Below, piece by piece: positions 8,304-15,061 of a stretch of DNA of 15,434 nucleotides (its first letter is position 1; each line of letters begins with the position of its first letter). A program made the translations under genes and the position numbers. Location: contig JAIUMG010000035.1 of assembly GCA_022565655.1 (NCBI GenBank), positions 1-15,434 of the forward strand, written 5' to 3'. The notes below the pieces were generated by a model. That model did no database searches. It saw nothing but the letters and a program-made list of their open reading frames with translations, and had not been told where the DNA came from. This DNA comes from Alkalimonas sp. (lineage in GTDB: Bacteria > Pseudomonadota > Gammaproteobacteria > Enterobacterales > Alteromonadaceae).

Positions 8304-9713
8304 CTACAGAAAGCTTTGTTGCTGCTCCTGTTGCACAGCGGCTTGCAAACGCTGCTGCAACCCCTGACTAATCCAGTCGGTCAGCTCTTGTTGCTGCCTG
8401 GCTTTCCACTGCTCGTTTTGCAACTGTTTCGCCCATTGCAATAAGCGAACCTGCTCCGCTCGCGGCCAGTCACTAGCCTTGGCGGTAAGAGCCAACCGGC
8501 TGCGCTCGGCATGGGGCCGCAGCCAAAGCAATTGGGTAAAGGTTAGCGCCCGCGCCATCACCACCAAAGGAAAATTGGGGTGTTTCACCGGCCCGACATA
8601 GCTTTTTTTGCCACTAAGCGGCAACCAGCCAAGCCGCTTACCCGGCAACTGTTTGCTGGCCAACCAGCCTCCTGCGGTTCCCAACACCCCGCCTGTTAAT
8701 GCTCCCATCATCATAGAGCTGCCAGCTAACCCCATATCCAGCATGGCTCCTGCCGCCATACCAGCGCCACCACTGACCACCAGAAGCTCTTTTTGCTGCA
8801 AGCCCCATAAATACCAGGTTTCGGTGTTCATCAGCTGATCGTGATCCAGCTCCCAGTCGATATCACGCTGTAACTCTGTCTGGCGATGCCCCCATTGCGT
8901 GGCCAGCTGTTGAAACAACTGCAGCTCTGCCTGATCCAGTTGCTGTTGCAGGTAACGCTCGGGGCTGTCGGTTAACAAGGGCGGCAGCTTCAATAAAGGC
9001 TCACGACGACTGACCTGTTGGCACCAGTATTCAGCCAGTTGCAAACTGACATCGACCAAGCGCTGCTGATCACGTGCCGCCAGCTGCTGGCTCAACAGCG
9101 TTAAATCAGCCGTCCATTCGGGGGTAAGCTCAGCCATGGCTTTAAATAAAGCCTGCCGACTGGCTAAACTGGCCGTCATCGGATTAAATAGGCGTACCCA
9201 CTGGAAAAACTGGCTCAGTGTGGCCTGCCAACTATCGGCTTTATTTGTATCAGAGATAGGGTTAATTAATGCCATACGAGGTTGCCCGGTCCAGCGCAAA
9301 ATCTCCATTTCGGCTTCATCAGCCCGGCTCACCTCATTGGTCGCATCCGTCACATACAAAATGCCACTGCCCGCCATGATCGGCTCCAGCAGCCGGCACT
9401 CATCCGGAAATTGCTGCTGATGTGCGGGCTCGGCCAAAAAAGCCCGGATCCGCGCAGGGCGGTCAGCCGGTGCCACCGCCTCTTGTTCCAGCCAGGCCAG
9501 CACTTGCCTGGCGCGCTGAAAGCCTGGCGTATCGGTTAATGCCAGCACGATTTTATCCTGCAGGCGGAATTCAAAGCGTTCTGCCTGCTCGGTGGTGCCA
9601 GATTCGACCCCGATCCGTACCGAATCATTCTCCACCAGGGTAGATACAATGGACGACTTGCCCTGGTTCGGGTGGCCAACCACGCAAAATTGCGGGCATC
9701 GCGATATCATCAT
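8304..9713 (-). CDS. GTPase with C-terminal DUF3482 region
   Basis: This 469-residue protein has an N-terminal G domain and a long C-terminal region of the DUF3482 type. The P-loop is G13-HPNQ-G18-K19-S20, the switch threonines are T40/T41 (SGTT), and G3 is D61-T-P-G64. The usual NKxD guanine-specificity motif is replaced by N151-P-I-S, so nucleotide preference should be regarded as unproven. Residues 155-300 are rich in Gln and Leu and probably helical. Residues about 310-353 form a Gly/Ala/Met-rich hydrophobic stretch that could insert into or lie on the membrane. A second ATG follows directly (codon 2). AAGGAC touches the first ATG and is better spaced for the second, so the real start may be 9710. 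The gene begins seven bases after the stop of the DUF2868-like gene, so the two are almost certainly co-transcribed and probably work together. The biological role is unknown. Confidence 0.88.
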   Translation of the reverse strand: MMISRCPQFCVVGHPNQGKSSIVSTLVENDSVRIGVESGTTEQAERFEFRLQDKIVLALTDTPGFQRARQVLAWLEQEAVAPADRPARIRAFLAEPAHQQQFPDECRLLEPIMAGSGILYVTDATNEVSRADEAEMEILRWTGQPRMALINPISDTNKADSWQATLSQFFQWVRLFNPMTASLASRQALFKAMAELTPEWTADLTLLSQQLAARDQQRLVDVSLQLAEYWCQQVSRREPLLKLPPLLTDSPERYLQQQLDQAELQLFQQLATQWGHRQTELQRDIDWELDHDQLMNTETWYLWGLQQKELLVVSGGAGMAAGAMLDMGLAGSSMMMGALTGGVLGTAGGWLASKQLPGKRLGWLPLSGKKSYVGPVKHPNFPLVVMARALTFTQLLWLRPHAERSRLALTAKASDWPRAEQVRLLQWAKQLQNEQWKARQQQELTDWISQGLQQRLQAAVQQEQQQSFL

Positions 9714-9720
9714 GTCCTTG

Positions 9721-10767
9721 TCAATTCCTTATCCAAACCAGTTCATGCTGACGGGCAAAGGCCTGCCAACTGGCGATATGCCGCTCTGGCACGGTTTGCG
9801 CATCTGTCTGCAGCCAGATCGCTTGCTCAATCTGATGCTGCCTGGCCTGTTGTATCCAATCGGCCAGTTCAGCCACTGGAGAACGGCTGGCAGGCACCCG
9901 CCATAACAGCCGTTTTGGTTTATCGGCCAAACACGCTTGCCACTGTTGCTGATCCTGTTGCCAATCCTGCACACCCAGTTGCATGCCACTGTTCGCCGCA
10001 GCCAATTGCCAGCTCACTACCGGTGCATCCTGCCATTGATCCAGGCTTGCTATTGGCATGACGTCGGTGGTAGCTGCTTTGGTGGAAACTTGGCTGTCAG
10101 GCATGGTCAGCTGCAACTGTTGACGCTGCAAACTACGCCAGCGCCAACGGCAAAATAGCGCCAGACCCAGCCGGGGCAACAGGTTGTAACAAACCAGGCT
10201 GGCCAGTAAAAATGGCCACCAACCACTGGCTTGTTGCAAACTGGTTTCAGCAGCTTCGATGCGGGCAAATCGTGTCAGTTCTATCATTGCGGTGTCAGGA
10301 ACAGCTGCAGGCCAGAAGTACTTCCAGGGCAAACTAAGCCATTGCATCACCCCAGCCAGCACATCGCCATGCAACAGCAGGGTGGAGCTCCAACCAAACG
10401 CCAGATCAGACAGCAGTAACAGCAGCAAATAAACCAGCACAATACCAAGCGCAAACCAAACCCAGAGCCATTGCAACTGACTAAGTAGCCACCACAACTG
10501 ACGAGCATTGGGTTGCCAGAAAGTGGACTGCCCACTGAAGCGGCTCAACCAGGGTTTGGCCGGGCGAAACAACCAGGCCAGCGACACCAGACTGCCAAGG
10601 AAAGGCAGTCCGGCCCAGAGCAACCAAACCAGCAATACATTGATGCGGCCATCGGCACTGTAGTTCAGCGCACCAGCACCCAACAGCATGCCTGCTAGCA
10701 TAGCCAGCGGCCATCGCCACCAGGGCAAAGGTGGCTCTAACCCTGCTTGTCGCTGTAAAAAAGGCAT
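9721..10767 (-). CDS. DUF2868-like multi-pass membrane protein
   Basis: This 348-residue protein matches the DUF2868 pattern: hydrophobic segments near residues 19-38, 43-67 (containing GRINVLLVWLLW), 92-124 and about 182-205, and the conserved DLAFGWSSTLLLH and WPAAVPDTAMIELTRFAR blocks. The last 100 residues are hydrophilic and probably cytoplasmic. Family members I recall are longer and start with about 100 further residues; these are absent here. The start is firm: in the same frame TAA and TGA lie 13-14 codons upstream with no alternative start between, and GGAG sits four bases before the ATG. It is followed seven bases later by the DUF3482 GTPase gene, a pairing known in gamma- and betaproteobacteria. 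A role as membrane anchor or partner of that GTPase is inference. Function is unknown. Confidence 0.82.
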   Translation of the reverse strand: MPFLQRQAGLEPPLPWWRWPLAMLAGMLLGAGALNYSADGRINVLLVWLLWAGLPFLGSLVSLAWLFRPAKPWLSRFSGQSTFWQPNARQLWWLLSQLQWLWVWFALGIVLVYLLLLLLSDLAFGWSSTLLLHGDVLAGVMQWLSLPWKYFWPAAVPDTAMIELTRFARIEAAETSLQQASGWWPFLLASLVCYNLLPRLGLALFCRWRWRSLQRQQLQLTMPDSQVSTKAATTDVMPIASLDQWQDAPVVSWQLAAANSGMQLGVQDWQQDQQQWQACLADKPKRLLWRVPASRSPVAELADWIQQARQHQIEQAIWLQTDAQTVPERHIASWQAFARQHELVWIRN

Positions 10768-10799
10768 GGCACTCCATCGGGCAGCATCATCGAATGGTC

Positions 10800-10829
10800 A
10801 TTATCTTATGCCAAGATCCAGTCAGTGAA
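10800..10829 (-). promoter_or_regulatory. Candidate promoter for the DUF2868-like/DUF3482 operon
   Basis: Read on the - strand, TTCACT (10829-10824) serves as -35 with four of six matches, and GATAAT (10805-10800) as -10 with five of six, separated by 18 bases. Transcription would start near 10793, giving a leader of about 25 bases before the ATG at 10767. This is a match by eye. Confidence 0.4.
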
Positions 10830-10837
10830 TACACTGA
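10822..10837. repeat. Inverted repeat overlapping a candidate -35
   Basis: TCAGTG (10822-10827) and CACTGA (10832-10837) are perfect inverted copies separated by four bases. The left arm covers the candidate -35 of the - strand promoter, so it could be an operator. A repeat this short may arise by chance. Confidence 0.35.
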
Positions 10838-10981
10838 AGCTGCGGTTTTTCCATGCTGATTGGCAAAGTCACCATTGAGAAATGCACTACAAGCCCTAAT
10901 CTATACAGAGTTGTGAGCTGTAAGCACGGGATGACGGCATCGTTATCGATAAAAGCGATTAAAGCCATTTGTTTTATTCGT

Positions 10982-11010
10982 TTTAAAATAAACCTGTGGC
11001 TTGGTACAGT
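10982..11010 (+). promoter_or_regulatory. Candidate ahpC promoter
   Basis: TTTAAA (10982-10987) and TACAGT (11005-11010), 17 bases apart, each match four of six sigma-70 consensus bases. A weak core promoter would suit a gene activated by a regulator such as OxyR, but I could not find a convincing OxyR site with the ATAG/CTAT spacing upstream. The start would fall near 11016, inside the inverted repeat. Confidence 0.3.
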
Positions 11011-11018
11011 AGCCACAG
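10994..11018. repeat. Perfect 8-bp inverted repeat upstream of ahpC
   Basis: CTGTGGCT (10994-11001) and AGCCACAG (11011-11018) are perfect inverted copies around a nine-base spacer, 40 bases before the ahpC ATG. In DNA it could be an operator overlapping the candidate -10. If transcribed from further upstream it would form a leader hairpin. No U-tract follows, so it is not a terminator. Confidence 0.6.
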
Positions 11019-11057
11019 TTGAGACACACCCTATCATTAACCTAAAGGAGCAAGACT

Positions 11058-11624
11058 ATGTCTTCTATTATCAATACTAAAATCAAGCCATTTAAAGCCA
11101 CCGCATTCCACAATGGCAAATTTGTTGATGTCACCGAGCAGGATTTATTGGGCAAATGGTCTGTTGTTTGTTTCTACCCAGCAGATTTCACCTTCGTTTG
11201 TCCAACTGAGCTGGGCGACTTAGCAGATTTTTATGCCAAGTTCCAGGAAATGGGTGTCGAGGTTTACTCGGTATCGACCGACACACACTTCACTCACAAA
11301 GCATGGCATGATGCATCTGAAACCATCAAGAAAATTCAGTACCCAATGATCGGTGACCCAACAGGTGCTATCACTCGTAACTTCGGTGTGATGATTGAAG
11401 AAGATGGCCTGGCACTGCGTGGTACTTTCGTAATCAACCCTGAAGGCGAAATCAAAGTCGCAGAAATTCACGACCTGGGTATTGGCCGTAGCGCTGCTGA
11501 ACTGTTCCGTAAAGTACAGGCTGCTCAGTATGTAGCCAACCACGATGGCGAAGTATGTCCAGCCAAATGGACTCCAGGTGAAGCCACTCTGGCTCCATCT
11601 TTAGACTTAGTAGGCAAAATCTAA
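11058..11624 (+). CDS. ahpC: Alkyl hydroperoxide reductase, peroxiredoxin subunit
   Basis: AhpC is a typical two-cysteine peroxiredoxin that reduces hydrogen peroxide, organic peroxides and peroxynitrite in the cytoplasm, and is recycled by AhpF. The 188-residue protein matches E. coli AhpC (187 residues) along its length. The peroxidatic cysteine is C48 in FTFVCPTE, and the resolving cysteine is C167 in EVCPAKW. The segments STDTHFTHKAWH and GDPTGA are also present, and the C-terminus ends in SLDLVGKI. The start is preceded by AAGGAG seven bases away. Codon use looks more biased than in neighbours (for example many CGT, GGT and GTA codons), as expected for a highly expressed protein. ahpF follows after 187 bases. 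Oxidative-stress control is expected from the family, but no operator was identified with certainty. Confidence 0.98.
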   Translation: MSSIINTKIKPFKATAFHNGKFVDVTEQDLLGKWSVVCFYPADFTFVCPTELGDLADFYAKFQEMGVEVYSVSTDTHFTHKAWHDASETIKKIQYPMIGDPTGAITRNFGVMIEEDGLALRGTFVINPEGEIKVAEIHDLGIGRSAAELFRKVQAAQYVANHDGEVCPAKWTPGEATLAPSLDLVGKI

Positions 11625-11688
11625 ATTGCCAAACCGACCGTTGCCTGGCAGCGGAGGCTGAACCTGCGCTTCTTACCCTCAATGTAAA

Positions 11689-11706
11689 GAAGCTGGTTCC
11701 AGCTTC
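11689..11706 (+). repeat. Near-palindrome downstream of ahpC
   Basis: GAAGCTGG (11689-11696) and CCAGCTTC (11699-11706) are perfect inverted copies separated by TT. In RNA the innermost pairs must open, leaving about six base pairs and a six-base loop. No T-tract follows. It lies 65 bases after the ahpC stop and may stabilise the ahpC message. Confidence 0.5.
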
Positions 11707-11734
11707 CCTGCTTAACAAACCAACTGGTCTCTGT

Positions 11735-11752
11735 CAGCGCCTCCGGGCGCTG
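11735..11752 (+). repeat. GC-rich hairpin between ahpC and ahpF
   Basis: CAGCGCC (11735-11741) and GGCGCTG (11746-11752) form a perfect seven-base-pair, GC-rich stem with a TCCG loop. No T-tract follows, so it is not a standard intrinsic terminator. Placed between ahpC and ahpF, it could attenuate transcription or block 3' exonucleases, giving more ahpC than ahpF product (inference). Confidence 0.55.
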
Positions 11753-11800
11753 GCAACACTACCTTATTGCCTGCACTGCAGTGATTGAATGCCGAGTTAT

Positions 11801-11804
11801 GGAG
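11801..11804 (+). promoter_or_regulatory. Ribosome binding site deciding the ahpF start
   Basis: GGAG is four bases before the ATG at 11809 and seven before the ATG at 11812. The seven-base spacing and the E. coli-like MLDTN N-terminus favour 11812. Confidence 0.6.
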
Positions 11805-11811
11805 CTGAATG

Positions 11812-13356
11812 ATGTTAGATACGAATCTGAAACAACAACTGAACACTTACCTGCAAAACCTGAAAAGCCAGGTTGAATTGGTCGTATCTCTTGACGATAG
11901 TGCCAAGGCAGCTGAAGTGCATGAACTGGCGACCGAGATCGCCGAACTGTCCGATTTAGTCACCTTGCGTCGGGATGATGCTGCCGCTGAGCGCACCCCG
12001 TCGATGCAAGTCCGCTCGGTGGAAAAAGACACCTCGATCAACTTTGCCGGGGTACCACTAGGGCATGAATTTACCTCCTTGGTGTTGGCCTTACTGCATT
12101 CAGGCGGGCACCCAATTAAAATTGAAGCCGATTTAATTGAACAGGTACGCCAATTAAAAGGCAGCTTCAAATTTGAAACCTTTATTTCGTTAAGCTGCCA
12201 AACCTGCCCGGAAGTGGTGCAGGCTCTGAACATGATGGCAGCCATTAACCCGGATATCACCAGCGTGATGATCGATGGTGCAGTTTTTCAGCAAGAAGTG
12301 ACTGACCGTAACGTCATGGCGGTGCCAACCGTATTTTTAAATGGCGAGCAGTTTTCACAAGGCGCTATTACGCTGGAACGGATTATCCAGAAAATCGATG
12401 TCAACGCCGAAGCACGTCAGGCCGATGCTCTTAAGCAAAAAGCCCCTTTTGATGTCTTGGTCGTAGGCGGTGGCCCGGCCGGTGCTTCAGCTGCTGTCTA
12501 TGCCGCTCGTAAAGGCCTGAACACAGGTGTTCTAGCCGAGCGCTTTGGTGGTCAGGTGGCCGATACCGTGGGTATTGAAAACTTTATCTCGGTGCAGTAC
12601 ACCGAAGGCCCTAAGCTGGTGAATGCACTGGAAGCCCATGTTCGTCAGTATGACGTTGATATTATGAACAACCAGCGCGCTACTAAGCTCAGCAAAAACG
12701 AGCAGGTCGAGCTGGAGCTGGCCAACGGCGCTGTGCTGAAAAGCAAAACGCTGATCCTGGCACCGGGTGCCCGCTGGCGTGAAATGAACGTGCCTGGCGA
12801 ACAGGAATACCGCGGCAAAGGCGTCGCTTACTGCCCACACTGCGACGGCCCACTGTTCAAAGGCAAAAAAGTTGCCGTGATTGGCGGTGGTAACTCCGGT
12901 ATCGAAGCCGCTATTGACCTGGCGGGCATTGTTGAGCACGTCACTGTGTTGGAGTTTGCTGCTGAGCTGCGCGCCGACGCCGTGCTGGTGAAGAAAGCCA
13001 ACTCCATGGGCAATATCACCATCATTACCGAAGCCGAGACCACCGAAGTCACCGGCGATGGCAATCGCGTGACAGGCCTGGTTTATAAAGATCGCGCCAG
13101 CGGTGACAGCCTCCAGGTTGAGCTGGCTGGTATTTTCGTCCAGATTGGTTTGGTACCCAATACCGAATGGCTGCGTGGTGCACTGGAATTAAGCCCACGA
13201 GGTGAAATCATCGTGGATGAACGAGGCCAGACGTCACTGCCAGGTGTGTTCGCGGCCGGTGATGCCACCACAGTGCCCTACAAGCAAATTGTTATTGCCA
13301 TGGGTAGCGGCGCCAATGCTTCACTCGGTGCCTTTGACTACCTGATCCGTCACTAA
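11812..13356 (+). CDS. ahpF: Alkyl hydroperoxide reductase, flavoprotein subunit
   Basis: AhpF takes electrons from NADH through FAD and two disulfide centres to regenerate reduced AhpC. From the ATG at 11812 it has 514 residues (E. coli 521). The N-terminal thioredoxin-like double domain carries C129-Q-T-C132, at the same numbers as in E. coli. The thioredoxin reductase-like part has the FAD motif GGGPAG, the redox centre C341-P-H-C344, the NADH motif GGGNSG, and the FAD-binding GVFAAGDATT near the C-terminus. The second redox centre is four residues earlier than in E. coli, so there is a small deletion between them. The C-terminus stops right after DYLIRH. An ATG one codon earlier (11809) is possible. 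It is preceded by ahpC and followed by a strong terminator. Confidence 0.97.
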   Translation: MLDTNLKQQLNTYLQNLKSQVELVVSLDDSAKAAEVHELATEIAELSDLVTLRRDDAAAERTPSMQVRSVEKDTSINFAGVPLGHEFTSLVLALLHSGGHPIKIEADLIEQVRQLKGSFKFETFISLSCQTCPEVVQALNMMAAINPDITSVMIDGAVFQQEVTDRNVMAVPTVFLNGEQFSQGAITLERIIQKIDVNAEARQADALKQKAPFDVLVVGGGPAGASAAVYAARKGLNTGVLAERFGGQVADTVGIENFISVQYTEGPKLVNALEAHVRQYDVDIMNNQRATKLSKNEQVELELANGAVLKSKTLILAPGARWREMNVPGEQEYRGKGVAYCPHCDGPLFKGKKVAVIGGGNSGIEAAIDLAGIVEHVTVLEFAAELRADAVLVKKANSMGNITIITEAETTEVTGDGNRVTGLVYKDRASGDSLQVELAGIFVQIGLVPNTEWLRGALELSPRGEIIVDERGQTSLPGVFAAGDATTVPYKQIVIAMGSGANASLGAFDYLIRH

Positions 13357-13378
13357 ACTTTTTAGCGCGTCCCCTTTG

Positions 13379-13406
13379 CGGCAACCTTCGGGTTGCCGTT
13401 TTTTTT
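13379..13406 (+). terminator. Intrinsic terminator of the ahpCF unit
   Basis: CGGCAACC (13379-13386) and GGTTGCCG (13391-13398) form a perfect eight-base-pair stem with a TTCG tetraloop, followed by eight T residues (13399-13406). This is a textbook rho-independent terminator 22 bases after the ahpF stop. On the - strand the same hairpin is preceded by A residues and not followed by T, so it does not serve the convergent serine hydrolase gene. Confidence 0.95.
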
Positions 13407-13409
13407 CGC

Positions 13410-14987
13410 TCACTCTTTTTGAAACACCGTGGTGCGCATGTAGGGTGCCGGGTAAATGCCTACTTGCAATAGCTGGGGCCGCAAAGTCCACTCCACCTTG
13501 AGTTCAACTTCATCATCGTTGCTACGAGAAAAATGCACGAACTTCTCGCGCTGTGCTTTGTTGTACCACTCTGCCCGGTAGGTATCACCCTGCCAGTGCT
13601 GCAGTGTAAGCCTGGAAACGCCATCATCCCAGAATTGCAGCAGCAAGTTGCCATTGTCAGCCAAAGCAACTTCGGCATTGCCATAGAGATCGTGCTGGTA
13701 ACGGCCAATGATCTGCTCAACCGCCAGGCTAGCCACTACATCTGGCTGACGCTGCTGCTCGATCTGCTGTCGGTCACGGCTTGCTTCGGCAAAATCCTGC
13801 TGATACTGCGTCAAATAATGGCCATGCCAGTCCTGTGGCGCTAAGCCAGCCATGCGATCGATGATGGTACGAGTTACCGCCGGCCGGAAATTTTCAAAGG
13901 TATTGCCGATCACGATAATGCCCAGCTCCAGCTCTGGTACCAGTGTGATTTGCGTATTAAAGCCATCGGTCGCACCGCCATGACTGGCAGTGGCGAGCCC
14001 CCGGTAATCTTCCAGGTACCAGCCCAGGCCATAAGCCCGTACCGGATCAAGACGACCGGCCCGGCTAACAACTATCTGAGGAGTAAAGATTTCATCCATA
14101 ACTTCAGCAGTAACCAACCGCTGCCCCTGGTACACCCCAGGCTCGCCCAGCTGCAGACGGATCCACTGCGCCATATCGAACACGCTGCTGTTGACCGATG
14201 CAGATGGGCCAACATTGTCGAAGTTTCGCCGGGCTATTGGTACCACTTCTCCATCAATAAACTGATGTGGCAGGGCGATATTGGCATCATCTGCGGTAAA
14301 TTGCGTAATGGAGGTATTGCTGCGTTGCATGTTCAGCGGTTGAAACAGCCGTTGCTGGATAAATTCATCCCAGCTTTGGCCACTGATTGCTGCCACCACT
14401 TCTCCTGCCACGGAGTACATGACGTTGCTATAGACAAAGCCAGCACGAAACGGCTGCTCAAACTCATGGTGCTGCATCTGCCGGATCACCTGCTCGCGGC
14501 TGGCCGTTGGCATAAATTGAATGCGATTGCCGGTGATGCGACCCAAGCCAACCCGGTGGATCAGTAAATCACGGATCCGCACTTCCTGCGTCACCCAATC
14601 GTCGGCCAGCTGAAAGTATGGCAGGTGATCGACAACTTTATCGTCCCAGCTCAACTTGCCTTCATCCACCAGCATACCTAACGCTGTAGCCGTCATCGCT
14701 TTGCTGGTCGAAGCCACGCCAAACAGCGTATGCTCATTGACTGGCAGCTCAGAGTCTAACCCCAGAGTGCCAAAACCATTGGCGTAAATCAGCTGGTCCT
14801 GATGCACCACAGCCACTGCCAGACCAGGCAACTGCCAATCATGGCGACCTTGTTCTATCCAGTCATCCAATCCGGCCAGAGGTTCCTTTTGCTCGGAATG
14901 CAGGACGCAGCCGGCAAGCGACAGCACGACCAGGCTACTGATCAGAAGCGGAAGAATAGAGCGATACCAAAACGGAGAAAAGTGCAT
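13410..14987 (-). CDS. Serine hydrolase lipoprotein, beta-lactamase class C fold
   Basis: This 525-residue protein belongs to the serine beta-lactamase/penicillin-binding protein family (class C-like, beta-lactamase-related). A lipoprotein signal peptide covers residues 1-26 with lipobox L24-A-G-C27. The catalytic motifs are all present: S93-T-S-K96 (SxxK), Y186-S-N188 (YxN) and H336-G-G338 (the KTG-equivalent triad). The last 100 residues look like a DUF3471-type beta domain. Likely activities are hydrolysis of peptides, esters or D-amino acid substrates in the periplasm. Nothing shows that it degrades beta-lactam antibiotics. The frame extends seven codons to a TTG at 15008, but the ATG at 14987 has GAGG six bases upstream and starts the signal peptide cleanly. 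It lies downstream of rhlE on the same strand and converges with ahpF. Confidence 0.9.
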   Translation of the reverse strand: MHFSPFWYRSILPLLISSLVVLSLAGCVLHSEQKEPLAGLDDWIEQGRHDWQLPGLAVAVVHQDQLIYANGFGTLGLDSELPVNEHTLFGVASTSKAMTATALGMLVDEGKLSWDDKVVDHLPYFQLADDWVTQEVRIRDLLIHRVGLGRITGNRIQFMPTASREQVIRQMQHHEFEQPFRAGFVYSNVMYSVAGEVVAAISGQSWDEFIQQRLFQPLNMQRSNTSITQFTADDANIALPHQFIDGEVVPIARRNFDNVGPSASVNSSVFDMAQWIRLQLGEPGVYQGQRLVTAEVMDEIFTPQIVVSRAGRLDPVRAYGLGWYLEDYRGLATASHGGATDGFNTQITLVPELELGIIVIGNTFENFRPAVTRTIIDRMAGLAPQDWHGHYLTQYQQDFAEASRDRQQIEQQRQPDVVASLAVEQIIGRYQHDLYGNAEVALADNGNLLLQFWDDGVSRLTLQHWQGDTYRAEWYNKAQREKFVHFSRSNDDEVELKVEWTLRPQLLQVGIYPAPYMRTTVFQKE

Positions 14988-14993
14988 GCTGAG

Positions 14994-14997
14994 CCTC
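14994..14997 (-). promoter_or_regulatory. Ribosome binding site deciding the serine hydrolase start
   Basis: On the - strand GAGG is followed by six bases and then the ATG at 14987. The in-frame TTG at 15008 would place this site inside the coding sequence and add seven residues before the signal peptide. Confidence 0.6.
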
Positions 14998-15026
14998 AAA
15001 ACAGACAATTCAAGGCCCGCATACTA

Positions 15027-15055
15027 GCCGATTTAGCCGCCGAGGCCAAATCGGC
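15027..15055 (-). repeat. Strong hairpin after rhlE without U-tract
   Basis: GCCGATTT and AAATCGGC flank the element as perfect eight-base inverted arms. Read on the - strand the pairing continues through one G-U pair and three G-C/C-G pairs to a 12-base-pair stem with a five-base loop. It starts seven bases after the rhlE stop. The sequence after it (TAGTATGC) has no T run, so it is either a poor terminator or an mRNA 3' end stabiliser. Confidence 0.6.
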
Positions 15056-15061
15056 AACACC

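Larger units (their letters stand above)
10768..11057. other. 290-base divergent regulatory region between the DUF2868-like gene and ahpC
   Basis: This non-coding region must carry promoters for both directions. It contains a candidate - strand promoter (10800-10829), an inverted repeat over its -35 (10822-10837), a 10-base palindrome TTATCGATAA (10943-10952), an AT-rich tract with TTTTAAAA (10981-10988), a candidate + strand promoter (10982-11010) and a perfect inverted repeat (10994-11018). The ahpC ribosome binding site AAGGAG at 11045-11050 is ideal. Short open frames here look spurious. Confidence 0.7.

Noticed and set aside
9672..10061. A 129-codon open frame on the + strand across the GTPase/DUF2868 junction
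   Set aside because: It runs antisense to two real, tightly spaced genes and shows no motif or ribosome binding site.
10930..11040. An OxyR binding site upstream of ahpC
   Set aside because: OxyR control would be expected from the family, but I could not find the spaced ATAG/CTAT half-sites. Only unrelated palindromes are visible.
10853..11080. A 75-codon open frame on the + strand running into ahpC in another frame
   Set aside because: It covers the ahpC regulatory region and ribosome binding site and has no recognisable protein features.
13950..14567. A 205-codon open frame on the + strand
   Set aside because: It lies wholly antisense to the serine hydrolase gene, whose catalytic motifs are intact. 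The predicted protein has no family resemblance and looks like a mirror of the real frame.
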